From assembly GCF_007860175.1 (NCBI RefSeq), contig NZ_SJPX01000004.1:62001-126000 (forward strand): 64,000 nt of DNA. Reading direction: 5' to 3'. The DNA is from Rubripirellula reticaptiva. GTDB taxonomy: Bacteria > Planctomycetota > Planctomycetia > Pirellulales > Pirellulaceae. The position numbers and the translations under genes were made by a program. The notes beneath the pieces are model-generated. The model was not told the DNA's origin. It was given only the letters and a program-made list of their open reading frames with translations, and did no database searches. Within the stretch, counting starts at the first letter, position 1, and the number at the start of each line of letters is the position of its first letter. Of this stretch, positions 44,187 to 54,238 are shown piece after piece.

Positions 44187-45644
44187 ATGCGATCGTCTCG
44201 TGACTCTCTTTCGATTCCGTTGATCGCGGCGGCACCTTTAGGGTCGTCGAAGTGGTTACTGCATTTGCGTTCGTTTGCGGTCGCCGGGCAATTGGCGACC
44301 ATCTTGGCGACTCAGTTCTTGACCGCCATACCCCTGCCCTACACGGCGCTGATCGCTTTGGTTGGTTTGACGGCGATTACCAATGTCGTCTACGCATGGT
44401 GGCTAAGTCGTCAGGGGCACGAAGATGCGTTCGTACGAATTGACTCGCCAAATTCGCCCATCTCGTCGGACCCGAGTCATGATTCGGGGCACGATTCTGG
44501 ACTTCGTCACAGTGTGGCGCTGGCGTTGATGCTGTTGGATCTTTTAACATTGACCGCGATGTTGCATTTAAGCGGCGGCGTGGGCAATCCGTTTTGCTTC
44601 TTTTACTTTGTCAACTTGGCGGTTGGCGGGGTCATGATTCGGCCGCCGGCGGCTTGGAGTTTGACGGCGACGGCAATCGTCGGATACGTGTTCTTGCTGT
44701 TCATTTCGAAGCGGATCGACGGCGTCGGCAGCGATACCGCCGTGGGTGTCGGTTTGAATTCGATTGGTTTGATGCTGGCGTTTTCTGCCTGTGCATCGGT
44801 GGTGATCTATTTTGTGACTCGCACGGCAGGTCAGTTGAAGCAGCGCGAGCAACAGTTGCTGCGCGCCCAGGCGGATCAGGCCGCCAGCCATCGGTTGGAA
44901 GGTTTGACGACGTTGGCGGCTGGCGCTGCGCATGAACTGGCAACGCCTTTGTCGACCATTGATGTGATCGTTCGTGAATTGTCGCGACATTTGGAAGCCT
45001 GCGAAAAACCGAAATCCGTCGACACTGATTTGCGTTTGATCGACGAACAACTGGAAATGTGTCGGCAGATTTTGCAGCGGATGCGATCAGCGGCTGGCGA
45101 TTCGATGACACCTCATTGGGATCGAACGACGGTGGGTGAATTGATCGATACGGTGCTGGAGGGAATTCGCGATCCGCACCGTGTCGACGTGACCGACGGA
45201 ACCGATGCCGTCGAAGAGACGCCACTGTGGGTGCCTCAAGAGGCCGTTGCGCAGGCCGTTCGGAATTTGATTCACAACGGGCTCGATGCCAGCGGAGCCG
45301 ATGGCCGGGTGCGGTTAGAGTCGAAGTTGATGGGCGAGATTCTGCAGTTGTCGGTGATCGATTCTGGTAGTGGGATGACCGTTGAAGTGCTCGATCGAGC
45401 GTCAGATCCATTTTTCACCACCAAGGACCCTGGCCGCGGCATCGGGTTGGGGCTGTTTCTGACCCGCAACGTTATTTCACAGTTGGGAGGTGAATTGCAG
45501 TTTCATTCCCAGCCGGGTTCGGGGACACAAGTGATCGTGCGGATTCCGCTTGATAACCCACGTCGCGAATACGATTTGCCGCGAAACTATGATTTGCCGA
45601 CTAGCGATGAAGCCGTCAACGGAGTTCAAAAACGACCGGTTTGA
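44187..45644 (+). CDS. RegB/PrrB-type redox-sensing histidine kinase
   Basis: 485 residues from ATG 44187. Six membrane helices fill residues 25-215. The quinone-binding loop GGxxNPF of RegB is present as LSGGVGNPF (Gly130-Phe136). The H-box is AAGAAHELATPLSTI (His249). The dimerisation helix keeps the redox-active Cys position of RegB: Cys292 in EMCRQILQRM. ATPase boxes follow: NLIHNGLDASG (N), DSGSGM (G1), GRGIGLGLFL (G2). RegB kinases phosphorylate RegA when the quinone pool and cytoplasm are reduced. The response-regulator gene follows after 84 bases. Confidence 0.9.
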   Translation: MRSSRDSLSIPLIAAAPLGSSKWLLHLRSFAVAGQLATILATQFLTAIPLPYTALIALVGLTAITNVVYAWWLSRQGHEDAFVRIDSPNSPISSDPSHDSGHDSGLRHSVALALMLLDLLTLTAMLHLSGGVGNPFCFFYFVNLAVGGVMIRPPAAWSLTATAIVGYVFLLFISKRIDGVGSDTAVGVGLNSIGLMLAFSACASVVIYFVTRTAGQLKQREQQLLRAQADQAASHRLEGLTTLAAGAAHELATPLSTIDVIVRELSRHLEACEKPKSVDTDLRLIDEQLEMCRQILQRMRSAAGDSMTPHWDRTTVGELIDTVLEGIRDPHRVDVTDGTDAVEETPLWVPQEAVAQAVRNLIHNGLDASGADGRVRLESKLMGEILQLSVIDSGSGMTVEVLDRASDPFFTTKDPGRGIGLGLFLTRNVISQLGGELQFHSQPGSGTQVIVRIPLDNPRREYDLPRNYDLPTSDEAVNGVQKRPV

Positions 45645-45728
45645 AGGTCGGCTTGGCCGGCGAATCAAGTAGAATGATGGTTTGTTGCTGCCCGTTTCTA
45701 AATTCGCCTTTCAGTTGAAGGTTCTGTC

Positions 45729-46352
45729 ATGATTGATCAGCCCACCGAGAACGCCACCGTTTACGACACGGCGATGGTGGGGGCCGAGAGCATCTTGTTG
45801 GTCGATGACACGTTTGTGCTTCGCGAGCGGTTGTCGATGGCGATGCAGCAGCGAGGTTTTCACGTCGAAACGGCGGGTAGTTATGACGAGGCGGTTGAGA
45901 TTTTCAGGATGCGCCCGACGGATTTAGCCGTCTTGGATTTGCGCATGCCGGGCAAGAGCGGCCTGGAATTGCTGCGAAAACTATTGCAGATGAAGCCGAC
46001 GACGAGAGTGATCATTTTGTCGGGCTTTGGCAGCATTCCGGCTTCGATCGATGCGGTTCGGGCCGGCGCGGTTAACTTTCTTAGCAAGCCGGCCGACGCG
46101 GACGACATTCTGGGGGCTTTTGTCCGCGGCGATGACCCATCGGTCCCCGAAGGTGCTCTGGCGTTTCCGGCTCCCTCATTGGCCCGCAACGAGTGGGAGC
46201 ATATCCACCGGGTGCTGTCGGATTGCGGGGGCAATATCAGCGAAGCGGCTCGCCGGTTGGGCATTCACCGCCGTAGTTTGCAGCGAAAACTGCGAAAACG
46301 GGCTCCCGAAGACCCAGCGATGCCACAGTTGATCGACGATGAAGAAGAGTGA
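45729..46352 (+). CDS. RegA/PrrA-type response regulator
   Basis: 207 residues. The receiver domain is residues 18-135 with the acidic pocket in LLVDDT, the phosphorylation site Asp70 in LAVLDLRMPGKSG, a conserved Ser in ILSGFGS and Lys in LSKPAD. The C-terminal Fis-type helix-turn-helix is GNISEAARRLGIHRRSLQRK, nearly the consensus of RegA/PrrA/ActR. Between them lies a short Pro-rich linker with a FPAPSLARNEWEHIHRVL signature. It is the expected partner of the upstream RegB-like kinase. In proteobacteria this pair controls respiration and carbon fixation genes; the regulon in planctomycetes is unknown. Confidence 0.92.
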   Translation: MIDQPTENATVYDTAMVGAESILLVDDTFVLRERLSMAMQQRGFHVETAGSYDEAVEIFRMRPTDLAVLDLRMPGKSGLELLRKLLQMKPTTRVIILSGFGSIPASIDAVRAGAVNFLSKPADADDILGAFVRGDDPSVPEGALAFPAPSLARNEWEHIHRVLSDCGGNISEAARRLGIHRRSLQRKLRKRAPEDPAMPQLIDDEEE

Positions 46353-46485
46353 TTGCCCTAAATTTTGCCACAGAAAATAGCTCACTGGGCGATCGATCGC
46401 GGGTCGAAAGCGTCTGCTGAGCCTCTCTGTTATTGGGGCTTGTTAAGTCCTGGCCTACGTTTTGGCCGGCGGGTATCCTTACGGC

Positions 46486-46689
46486 ATGCCAGCGGACATG
46501 CTCGAAACGCTATTCACGCCAAAGACCGCACTGTGGTTCGTCGTTGCTGCAATGGCCGCGTCGATTCTGATGGGGGCTTCGAATCGTCGTCGTGCCAAGT
46601 TGACGGGTACCTTGAAAGATTACGTCGAGCGTAGCCAATCGGTGCCGAAGAAGGATTTGCCTCCGGATGACCCCCCCGATGCGTCGTAG
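46486..46689 (+). CDS. Small single-pass membrane protein
   Basis: 67 residues from ATG 46486. A transmembrane helix (TALWFVVAAMAASILMGAS) is followed by a basic turn (NRRRAK) and an acidic, proline-rich tail (KKDLPPDDPPDAS), so the tail lies in the cytoplasm. No family recognised. It is 51 bases before miaB on the same strand. Confidence 0.5.
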   Translation: MPADMLETLFTPKTALWFVVAAMAASILMGASNRRRAKLTGTLKDYVERSQSVPKKDLPPDDPPDAS

Positions 46690-46740
46690 CTTGCTCGATC
46701 TGCAATACTGAACCCCTGACTTCTCAAAAACGAAACTCTG

Positions 46741-48159
46741 ATGTCAAACCGCGTCTACATCAAGACCGTCGGCTGCCAAATGAATGTGTTGGACAGCGAG
46801 ATGGTGATCGCTGACCTAAAGCGTCACGGATACACCGTCGTCGACTCGGCCGACCAGGCGGATTGTGTGCTGTACAACACCTGCAGCATTCGTGAGCAAG
46901 CGGAAGAGAAAACCTACAGTGCTCTCGGCATCATTCGCCAAGAAAAGGAAAAGGATCCCAGCAAAGTCATCGGCGTGATGGGCTGTATGGCGCAAAAGGA
47001 TCAAGAGCTGGTCTTCAAGCGAGCTCCCTACGTCGACTTGGTGGTCGGCCCCGGTCAGTTGCACACGATCCCGACGCTGTTGGATAAAGTACGCGGCGGC
47101 GAAGGCCGCCAAATGGCCGTCTCGCTCGGCCGAAAATCGGGCTCGCAACTAGAGATTGCTCGCAGCCACGAAACGTTCGATCCACTGCGCGATCCAACGA
47201 TGCGTCCGACTCCGTTCCAAGCGTATCTACGAATCCAAATAGGTTGCGATAAGTTCTGCACTTACTGTGTCGTTCCCAACACTCGTGGTCCTGAACAAGG
47301 CCGTGCACCGGAGCAGATTTACGCCGAAGCTAAAATCTTGGCCGAACAGGGAGCGAAAGAAATCACCTTGCTGGGGCAAACTGTCAACAGTTACCGATTC
47401 AAGCACGAAGACGGCACTGTCACCGACATGGCGTCTCTGTTGGAACAGTTGCATGACATCGATGGGATCCAGCGGATCAAGTTCGTCACGAATTACCCCA
47501 AGGACATGACCGAACGTTTGCTCGAAACGATTCGCGATCTGCCAAAGGTATCTCCCTATTTGCACGTTCCCGCTCAAAGTGGATCCGACGAAGTACTGAA
47601 GCGAATGAAACGCGGTTACACCGTTGCTGATTACATGGCAATGATGGAACGGATCGAACGTATTTTGCCCGAAGCCGCAATTAGCAGCGATTTCATTGTG
47701 GGTTTCTGTGGCGAAACGGAAGAAGACTTCCAAAAGACGGTCGAGCTAGTCAAACGTTGTCGATACAAAAACAGCTTCATTTTCCAGTACAGTGTTCGCC
47801 CCGGCACGAAGGCTTCGGAACGTTTGGAAGACGACGTTCCGCGAGTTGTGAAGTCACGTCGCAATGTCGAGCTGTTAGCCGTTCAAGATGCGATCGCCAA
47901 AGAAGACAACCTGAAATTGGTGGGAACGACCGTCGAAGTCTTGGTCGAAGGGCCCAGCAAAAAGGGTGTCAAGAATGATGAAGGTGATCACATCATTCAG
48001 ATGATCGGGCGCACTCATTGTGACCGCATCGTGGTCTTCGACGGCAACCGCCGACAGGCGGGCCAGTTCATGTCGATTCATATCGACGACGCCAGCAGCC
48101 ACACGCTGGTGGGTCGAGTCAAAACAGTCGAAGTCGTCTCGATCGGCTCGCTCGTTTGA
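46741..48159 (+). CDS. miaB: tRNA-2-methylthio-N6-dimethylallyladenosine synthase
   Basis: 472 residues. The N-terminal UPF0004 domain has the three auxiliary-cluster cysteines (Cys12 in TVGCQMN, Cys48 in YNTCSIRE, Cys82 in GVMGCMAQ). The radical-SAM triad is CDKFCTYC (Cys169, Cys173, Cys176). The C-terminal TRAM domain begins near residue 400 (GTTVEVLVEGPSKKG). MiaB transfers a methylthio group to i6A37 in tRNAs reading UNN codons. The length is normal. ATG 46741 starts right at the conserved domain. Confidence 0.97.
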   Translation: MSNRVYIKTVGCQMNVLDSEMVIADLKRHGYTVVDSADQADCVLYNTCSIREQAEEKTYSALGIIRQEKEKDPSKVIGVMGCMAQKDQELVFKRAPYVDLVVGPGQLHTIPTLLDKVRGGEGRQMAVSLGRKSGSQLEIARSHETFDPLRDPTMRPTPFQAYLRIQIGCDKFCTYCVVPNTRGPEQGRAPEQIYAEAKILAEQGAKEITLLGQTVNSYRFKHEDGTVTDMASLLEQLHDIDGIQRIKFVTNYPKDMTERLLETIRDLPKVSPYLHVPAQSGSDEVLKRMKRGYTVADYMAMMERIERILPEAAISSDFIVGFCGETEEDFQKTVELVKRCRYKNSFIFQYSVRPGTKASERLEDDVPRVVKSRRNVELLAVQDAIAKEDNLKLVGTTVEVLVEGPSKKGVKNDEGDHIIQMIGRTHCDRIVVFDGNRRQAGQFMSIHIDDASSHTLVGRVKTVEVVSIGSLV

Positions 48160-48286
48160 CCTCTAATGCTTTAGTAACTTGTCGCCCTCTCAGGCTGCGT
48201 TAGCCCGCTTAGACTGTTGGGGAGCCGACCTGGTTGCACTGATCTGACGGATTCGGCACGTTCGCCGACACGCTAAGTTTTCCACT

Positions 48287-49555
48287 TTGACTGATAAGGA
48301 AGATTCCCTGGACACCCTTTCTGAAACCATTCCGATTCACCGCGAGACATTCCCGAACGGTATGACCGTCTTGGTTCAATCGATGCCGTGGCAGCGGACA
48401 GCGGCTTTTTCGTTGTCGCTGCGCAGCGGGGTGCAGGCCGAGCCCGATGATCGTGGTGGGCTGAGCGGATTGGTTTGCGAGATCGTCCAACGCGGTGCTG
48501 GTTCGCAAAGCAGCCGTGACTTGGTTGCGATCCAGGATAACTTGGGCATCGATCGTAACTCGGGGGTATCGACGGCGATGGTCTCGTTCACTTGCGCGAT
48601 GCCAGCGGATTCGCTTGAACCGGCGATCGATCTTTACGCTGACATTGTTCGGCGTCCGCACTTGCCGGCCGACCAATTGGACGATGCACGGATGATGTCG
48701 GTGCAAGAGCTGCGTTCGATGGAAGACGAGCCCACTCACCGCGTGATGCGGCGACTTCGCGAACTGCATTACGGTGACCGATTGGGGCGATCGATTTTTG
48801 GCACGATCGAAGGGCTCGAATCGATCACTCAAGACGACGTTCGAAACCACTATGTTGATCACTATCACGCGGGCGGCGCGATTCTAGCCGTCGCCGGAAA
48901 CGTGGATGTGGTGGACGTGGTCGAGTGGGCAAAAGCAAACTTTGGCGATTGGAAGACTGGAACTGCCGCCCCACTTCCAGAGCCGACAGGTAAGGCGACA
49001 TACGAACACATCACCTCACCGTCTAGCCAAACGCATATCGGATTCGCTTTCGAAAGCATTCCTTACGGTCATCCCGATTACTTTAAGATGCGCGCCGGTG
49101 TCGGCATCTTGAGTGACGGAATGAGCAGTCGTTTGTTTGACCGCGTTCGCGAACAGCGTGGGCTGTGTTACACCGTTTCGGCAAGTTGTCATTCGCTAAA
49201 GCACTGTGGCGGATTGTTCGGCTATGCGGGCACCACGCCCGAGCGAGCGCAAGAGACATTAGATGTGACGTTGCGAGAAATCGAGCATTTGGTCGATGAT
49301 TTAGAAGTCGCCGAGCTAGATCGATGGAAGGTGCGGATTCAAAGCGGTTTGATCATGGAACAAGAATCCAGTGCGTCGCGAGCATCGTCGCTGGCGTCGG
49401 ACTGGTACCAGCTTGGACGCGTGATGACGACGGAAGAAATCGAGTCGGACATTGAATCGTTGACCTTAGAAGATGTCCGCAACTACTGGTTGAATCATCC
49501 ACCAGCGGATTATCGAATCGTGACCCTCGGACCGGATCCGCTCGTCGTTAACTAG
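48287..49555 (+). CDS. M16 peptidase-like protein lacking the zinc site
   Basis: 422 residues with a TTG start at 48287; an in-frame stop at 48245 leaves no better start, as the next ATG (48362) is inside the domain. The fold is M16 (ETFPNGMTVLVQSMPWQRTA, RSGVQAEPDDRGGLSGL, SRLFDRVREQRGLCYTVSAS). Where active members have HxxEH, this one reads GLVCEIVQRGAG, so both His and the Glu are lost. It probably forms the inactive half of a heterodimer with the downstream M16 protein, as in mitochondrial processing peptidase and similar bacterial pairs. A 97-base spacer with an inverted repeat separates the two. Confidence 0.9.
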   Translation: MTDKEDSLDTLSETIPIHRETFPNGMTVLVQSMPWQRTAAFSLSLRSGVQAEPDDRGGLSGLVCEIVQRGAGSQSSRDLVAIQDNLGIDRNSGVSTAMVSFTCAMPADSLEPAIDLYADIVRRPHLPADQLDDARMMSVQELRSMEDEPTHRVMRRLRELHYGDRLGRSIFGTIEGLESITQDDVRNHYVDHYHAGGAILAVAGNVDVVDVVEWAKANFGDWKTGTAAPLPEPTGKATYEHITSPSSQTHIGFAFESIPYGHPDYFKMRAGVGILSDGMSSRLFDRVREQRGLCYTVSASCHSLKHCGGLFGYAGTTPERAQETLDVTLREIEHLVDDLEVAELDRWKVRIQSGLIMEQESSASRASSLASDWYQLGRVMTTEEIESDIESLTLEDVRNYWLNHPPADYRIVTLGPDPLVVN

Positions 49556-49579
49556 TCGTCTGGCAAATAGTCGTCCATC

Positions 49580-49633
49580 CGTCAGGCCCTGGCGGACATT
49601 GAAATAAGACAGCACCTCGGCCAGGGCCTGGCG
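49580..49633. repeat. Inverted repeat between the two M16 genes
   Basis: CGTCAGGCCCTGG at 49580-49592 and CCAGGGCCTGGCG at 49621-49633 can form a 13-bp stem with one mismatch and a 28-base loop. It ends 18 bases before the next ATG and may set relative expression of the pair. Confidence 0.55.
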
Positions 49634-49651
49634 CGAGGCTACGAAAACAAC

Positions 49652-50887
49652 ATGCCTGAATTCAAACAAGCGACTTTGTCCAACGGTCTGCGAATCGTTG
49701 CTGAAACTGATTCCCGTGGTTACTCCGCAGCGATGGGCTACTTCGTTCGGTCGGGGTCGCGCGACGAAGTCGATTTCGAATCTGGTCTCAGTCACTTCCT
49801 AGAGCACATGATGTTCAAGGGAACGGCTCGGCGGTCGGCAGCGGATGTCAATCGCGAACTTGACGAGTTGGGTGGTAATAGCAACGCGTATACCAGTGAA
49901 GAGCAGACGGTCTACTATGCTACGGTGCTGCCAAAGTTCCAGGATCGGTTGGTCGACCTGCTGACTGACATGCTGAGCCCGTCGCTAGCCGAAGATGATT
50001 TTGATACCGAGCGACAGGTGATCTTGGAAGAGATTGCCAAGTATGAAGACCAGCCCCCGTTCGGCGCGTTCGAGCGGGCGATGGAAGTTTACTTTGGTCC
50101 GCGAGGATTGGGGCGGCGGGTGTTGGGGACGGCCGAGTCGATCAAGGCGGTCACCGCTGGTGCAATGCGAGACTATTTTAATCGTCGCTATCGGCCAGAA
50201 AATATGGTTTTAGCCGCGACCGGCAACGTTGACTTTGACGGGTTGGTGGCCCAGGTCGAATCGCTGACTGAGCACTGGGCGGCGCGGCCGATCGGAACGG
50301 ATCCCGCCGCGGACGATTTGGCCACGGTTCCCGAAGGAATCGAGTTGGATCGTCGGTTGCCGATTCCCGATGCGAGTCAGGCGTATTTGATTCGGATCTC
50401 GTCAGGCCCAAGTATGGCGGACCAAAATCGCTACCCGATGCGGATGCTGGCGTCGGTGGTTGGTGACGAGGGCGGCAGTCGGTTGTTCTGGGAATTGATC
50501 GATACGGGCCGCGCCGAGGTGGCGACGGTTTGGCCGCAAGAGTTCTTGGACGCCGGTGCTTGGTTCACGTATCTATCGTGTGCGCCGGAGGACTTGGATT
50601 CCAATCGCAAGTTGTTCGACGGTGTGATCAGCGGCGTGGTTGAAAAAGGGATCGAGCAAGACGAGCTGACTCAAGCAATCAACAAATCGGTCGCTGGCAT
50701 GATCATGCAAAGTGAACGGCCTAGCAATCGGTTGTTTGGGCTGGGCAGTCGTTGGTTGACGATGGGCAAGTATCACAGTCTTGATGATCAGCTTGACTTG
50801 CTGCGAGGCGTCACGGTCGAACAAGTTTCGGAGGTGGCGAAACAGTATCTCGTCAACGAGCCTGTTGAGATCATCGCCTGCGAGTGA
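49652..50887 (+). CDS. M16 family zinc metallopeptidase
   Basis: 411 residues. The zinc and catalytic motif is intact, HFLEH (His48, Glu51, His52), with the third ligand in ILEEIAKYED. GNSNAYTSEEQTVYYATVL is the standard strand beside it. It is cytosolic by sequence, with no signal peptide. It degrades or processes short peptides, probably as a complex with the zinc-less protein encoded just upstream. A bidirectional terminator follows at 51064. Confidence 0.93.
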   Translation: MPEFKQATLSNGLRIVAETDSRGYSAAMGYFVRSGSRDEVDFESGLSHFLEHMMFKGTARRSAADVNRELDELGGNSNAYTSEEQTVYYATVLPKFQDRLVDLLTDMLSPSLAEDDFDTERQVILEEIAKYEDQPPFGAFERAMEVYFGPRGLGRRVLGTAESIKAVTAGAMRDYFNRRYRPENMVLAATGNVDFDGLVAQVESLTEHWAARPIGTDPAADDLATVPEGIELDRRLPIPDASQAYLIRISSGPSMADQNRYPMRMLASVVGDEGGSRLFWELIDTGRAEVATVWPQEFLDAGAWFTYLSCAPEDLDSNRKLFDGVISGVVEKGIEQDELTQAINKSVAGMIMQSERPSNRLFGLGSRWLTMGKYHSLDDQLDLLRGVTVEQVSEVAKQYLVNEPVEIIACE

Positions 50888-51063
50888 GGTTTGGCTTGGG
50901 CGGCAGGTGCATCACTGCGCTGACGTTTGGGTGCCGCTTGCCGGGGTGCCGTCAAAACGGATTGGCTTACGGTCGCACCGCAGTCTCCGGTTGCGAGCGT
51001 TGTTGATTGCTATGCCCTTGCTGCACATTTCTGCCAGTGGCGATGTCGAATTAGCGACCATAA

Positions 51064-51098
51064 AAAAGCCCGCTGAACTTACTGTTCAGCGGGCTTTT
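51064..51098. terminator. Bidirectional intrinsic terminator
   Basis: AAAAGCCCGCTGAAC, a TTACT loop and GTTCAGCGGGCTTTT: a perfect 15-bp stem with A and T tails on both sides, between the convergent M16 and pnp genes. Confidence 0.93.
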
Positions 51099-51154
51099 AT
51101 TTTAGGTTCACTTGCGATCGCCATATTTAGCGATCGAGTTTTGGCATTTCGGGT

Positions 51155-53458
51155 TTAGCGATCGTTTCGATTGCCGCCACCGCCGTCGCGACTACGGCCA
51201 CCGCCGCCTCCGCCACCGCTGCGTCCACGTCCGCCGCCACCACCACCGCCGCCGCTTCCGCCGCGTCGTCGTCGAGGGCGATCTTCGTCGGATCCTTCGC
51301 CGCCGCCATCGCCATCGCTTCCCGCGTTGGCTTCGACGAGTGCAGCCAATTCGTCTTCGAGGCCTAGCTCTTCTAGGGCTCGGCGACGGCTCAGCTTGAC
51401 TCGGTCGTGCTCGTCCACGTCGATGACCAAAACCTTCATCGCATCGCCAACGTTGACCAGCTTGTCCATGCTGCTGACATAGCCGCTGCTGATTTCGCTG
51501 ATGTGGCAAAGTCCGTCGCGGCCGGGCATGATTTCAACAAATGCGCCGAACTCTTTGATGCTGCTGACGATACCGTCATAGATCTTGCCGATCTGAACGG
51601 TTGCGGTGCAGGCTTCGACGGCTCGCAGAGCTTCTTCGGCTGTTTCCTTGTTGCTGCTAGCGATCAAGACGGTGCCGTCATCATCGACTTCGATGATCGC
51701 ACCGGTGCGTTCTTGGATGCCGCGGATGTTCTTGCCGCCGGGGCCGATCAGGGCACCGATCTTGTCGGAAGCAATCTTGGTGCGGAGCAATCGCGGTGCG
51801 GTTGCAGCGATTTCGCGGCGAGGACGCGAGATCGTGGTCAGCATCTTGCGAAGGATTTCGATACGAGCTTCACGTGATTGCTTCAGCGTCGCACGGATGA
51901 TGTCTTCGCTGATTCCGGTGACCTTCAAGTCCAGTTGGATGCCGGTGATACCGTTTTGAGTACCGGCGATCTTGAAGTCCATATCGCCGAAGTGATCTTC
52001 GGTTCCAAGGATGTCAGTCAGCAGGCACCAATCGGATTCGCTTTGGCGAACCAGGCCGATCGAGATGCCGGCAACTGGGTTGCTGATCGGAACCCCCGAT
52101 GCCATCAAGGCAAGAGTCGCACCGCAAACCGATGCCATCGACGATGAACCGTTCGATTCAAGGATGTCGCTGATCACACGGATCGTGTACGGGAAGTCTT
52201 CTGCCGACGGCAGCACTGGTGCAACGCTTCGTTCCGCCAAGCAACCGTGACCGATTTCGCGACGGCCAGGGCCACGAATCGGACGGCATTCGCCGACCGA
52301 GAAGGATGGGAAGTTATAGTCCAGCATGAACTTCTTGCTGTACTCTTGGGCCAATCCGTCGACGCGTTGCTCGTCACGCGAGGTGCCCAAGGCGATCGTT
52401 ACGAGCGCCTGAGTTTCGCCACGTTGGAACAACGCCGAGCCGTGGACGCGTGGCAGCAAGTCGGTTTCGCAGTAGATGGCTCGCAGCGATTGGTTGTCGC
52501 GACCGTCCGGGCGGGTGCCGGCGGAGATAAGATCGCGAACGACCTTTTCTTCGAGGTCGTGCCAAACCGATTTCAGGCGTTTGATGCAGACCGCGTCGTC
52601 GGCTTTTGGGTCCGGAATCACGTCGGCAATGGCTTGGTCGCGAACTTCGCTGCAAGCCGCGTTTCGAGCGGCTTTGCCCGAAGTCTGCATCGCAGAGCGG
52701 AAGCGATCGTAGTAGCCGTCGTTGAGTCGCTTGAAGAGTCCATCGTCGGCTGGTGCGATCCATTCTTTCTTGACGGGGTTTACCTTTTGGTAAAGCTCTT
52801 CCATCAGGTCGATGACTTCGCGGATCGTGCCATGAGCGAACTTGATGGCTTCCATCATTTCGTCTTCGGGCATTTCGTTGGCAAAGCCTTCGATCATCGC
52901 CACTTGATCTCGCGATCCGCTGACGATCATGTCCAGTTCGCTTTGTTCCAGATCATCGTGCGTCGGGAACGCGACCAATTTTCCGTCGACTTTGCCGACG
53001 CGGACCGAAGCGATCGGGCCTTGGAATGGCAGTGCGCTGCAATGCAGGGCAGCGCTGGCACCATTCATGGCAAGGACGTCGCCGTCATTTTGCAAGTCGC
53101 TTGCGATGACGCAGGCTTGGACTTGAACTTCATCTTTGAAACCGGTGGGCCATAGCGGGCGGATCGGGCGATCCATCAAACGCGAGCTCAGGATTTCTTT
53201 GGTGCTTGGGCGGCCTTCTCTTTTTAGGAAACCACCGGGGAACTTGCCGGCCGCAGCCAGTCGTTCGCGGTAATCGCAAGTCAGAGGAAAGAAGTCCAGG
53301 CCTGGGCGAGGATCGCTGCTTGCGGTGGCGACCAGGACGACAGTTTCGCCGTACTGGACCAAGACCGCACCGGCGGCTTGTTTGGCCAATTGGCCGGTTT
53401 CGAACGACAGCGTGTGTTGTCCGATTTGCTTTTCGACTCGAATTTTCTTTTCAGTCAC
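51155..53458 (-). CDS. pnp: Polyribonucleotide nucleotidyltransferase
   Basis: 767 residues from GTG 53458, which has an AGGAAA ribosome-binding site close upstream; the longer frame to 53548 is non-conserved. Two RNase PH domains (residues 10-215 and 310-540) frame a helical linker; then a KH domain ([20 protein letters not shown]) and an S1 domain ([20 protein letters not shown]). PNPase degrades RNA 3' to 5' by phosphorolysis and is part of the degradosome. The last 70 residues are an unusual low-complexity tail: acidic first ([14 protein letters not shown]), then RRRR and Gly/Arg/Ser repeats. It follows rpsO as in most bacteria. Confidence 0.96.
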   Translation of the reverse strand: MTEKKIRVEKQIGQHTLSFETGQLAKQAAGAVLVQYGETVVLVATASSDPRPGLDFFPLTCDYRERLAAAGKFPGGFLKREGRPSTKEILSSRLMDRPIRPLWPTGFKDEVQVQACVIASDLQNDGDVLAMNGASAALHCSALPFQGPIASVRVGKVDGKLVAFPTHDDLEQSELDMIVSGSRDQVAMIEGFANEMPEDEMMEAIKFAHGTIREVIDLMEELYQKVNPVKKEWIAPADDGLFKRLNDGYYDRFRSAMQTSGKAARNAACSEVRDQAIADVIPDPKADDAVCIKRLKSVWHDLEEKVVRDLISAGTRPDGRDNQSLRAIYCETDLLPRVHGSALFQRGETQALVTIALGTSRDEQRVDGLAQEYSKKFMLDYNFPSFSVGECRPIRGPGRREIGHGCLAERSVAPVLPSAEDFPYTIRVISDILESNGSSSMASVCGATLALMASGVPISNPVAGISIGLVRQSESDWCLLTDILGTEDHFGDMDFKIAGTQNGITGIQLDLKVTGISEDIIRATLKQSREARIEILRKMLTTISRPRREIAATAPRLLRTKIASDKIGALIGPGGKNIRGIQERTGAIIEVDDDGTVLIASSNKETAEEALRAVEACTATVQIGKIYDGIVSSIKEFGAFVEIMPGRDGLCHISEISSGYVSSMDKLVNVGDAMKVLVIDVDEHDRVKLSRRRALEELGLEDELAALVEANAGSDGDGGGEGSDEDRPRRRRGGSGGGGGGGGRGRSGGGGGGGRSRDGGGGNRNDR

Positions 53459-53804
53459 TTTTTTATTTTCCTTACAACCTACAAAAACTACATTGGATAG
53501 CATCCACGGGCTGGGCAACGAGGGCGCAGAGCCGTGGACAAATGGCATGCGAGTGGTGGCCAGTCACAGCAGGCAACCACGCAAGAAGAGACGTTCCGCC
53601 GATATTTGCACGCGAAGCGATCGCGTGAATTGATTCGGCGAAAACGTAGCGTCCGACCAGGTACGTCAGAAGAGGCGCGCCGGCAACGAATTGCCAGCAC
53701 CGCAACCAACCGGGCCGCTAATAGCGAGAGTGGGAAAGCACCCGAGCCGCCCGTTACAGGCGAGTCGGCTGATGCCATCTTCGCTTGGTCGCGGCTCGGA
53801 CAGG
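53459..53804 (-). other. rpsO-pnp spacer / pnp leader
   Basis: 346 bases between rpsO and pnp. No convincing gene. An imperfect hairpin lies near 53745-53775 (CGAGCCGCCCG with CGAGTCGG). In other bacteria this spacer carries a processing hairpin for pnp autoregulation; here that is only a suggestion. Confidence 0.4.
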
Positions 53805-54074
53805 CTATTTACGGATGCCTAGTTTTCCGATGATGTCGAGGTATCGCTGAGGATCCTCGCCACGTACGTAGTCGAGCAAACGCCGACGACGGCTGACTAG
53901 CCCCAAAAGACCACGCCGTGAGGCAAAGTCTTTGCGGTGAGTCCGCATATGTTCGGTTAGCCCGTTAATCCGCTCGGTCAAGATGGCAATTTGCACCTCA
54001 GGCGAGCCGGTATCAGCATCCGATTTGCGGTGTTCGCTGATAGCCTCGGTTTTTCGCTCTTTCGAGATCGTCAT
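53805..54074 (-). CDS. rpsO: 30S ribosomal protein S15
   Basis: 89 residues, the family's exact size. Signatures: [40 protein letters not shown] and [21 protein letters not shown]15 binds the three-way junction of 16S rRNA helices 20-22 early in 30S assembly and in many bacteria represses its own mRNA. It is followed by pnp, the usual order. Confidence 0.98.
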   Translation of the reverse strand: MTISKERKTEAISEHRKSDADTGSPEVQIAILTERINGLTEHMRTHRKDFASRRGLLGLVSRRRRLLDYVRGEDPQRYLDIIGKLGIRK

Positions 54075-54238
54075 TCGTTTTTTTGTCTGTTACGTCGTTC
54101 TTACTCACACATGAATGGGGCGTAGTTTACCGACGGGGGAAGTTTTGGCAACCGCAAATATCAAAGTCCCGCAAGTACGCGGAAATAAGGCGGCCGAAAG
54201 GGACAGGGTTTCGTCGTTGGGGCATCAGGCGACACGAT

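Noticed and set aside
51155-51300. Gly/Arg-rich tail of PNPase as a frameshift artefact
   Set aside because: It is in frame, ends at a normal stop before a strong terminator, and has an ordered acidic-to-basic composition.
52247-53155. 302-codon forward frame opposite pnp
   Set aside because: Shadow of a conserved gene; no domain or start signal.
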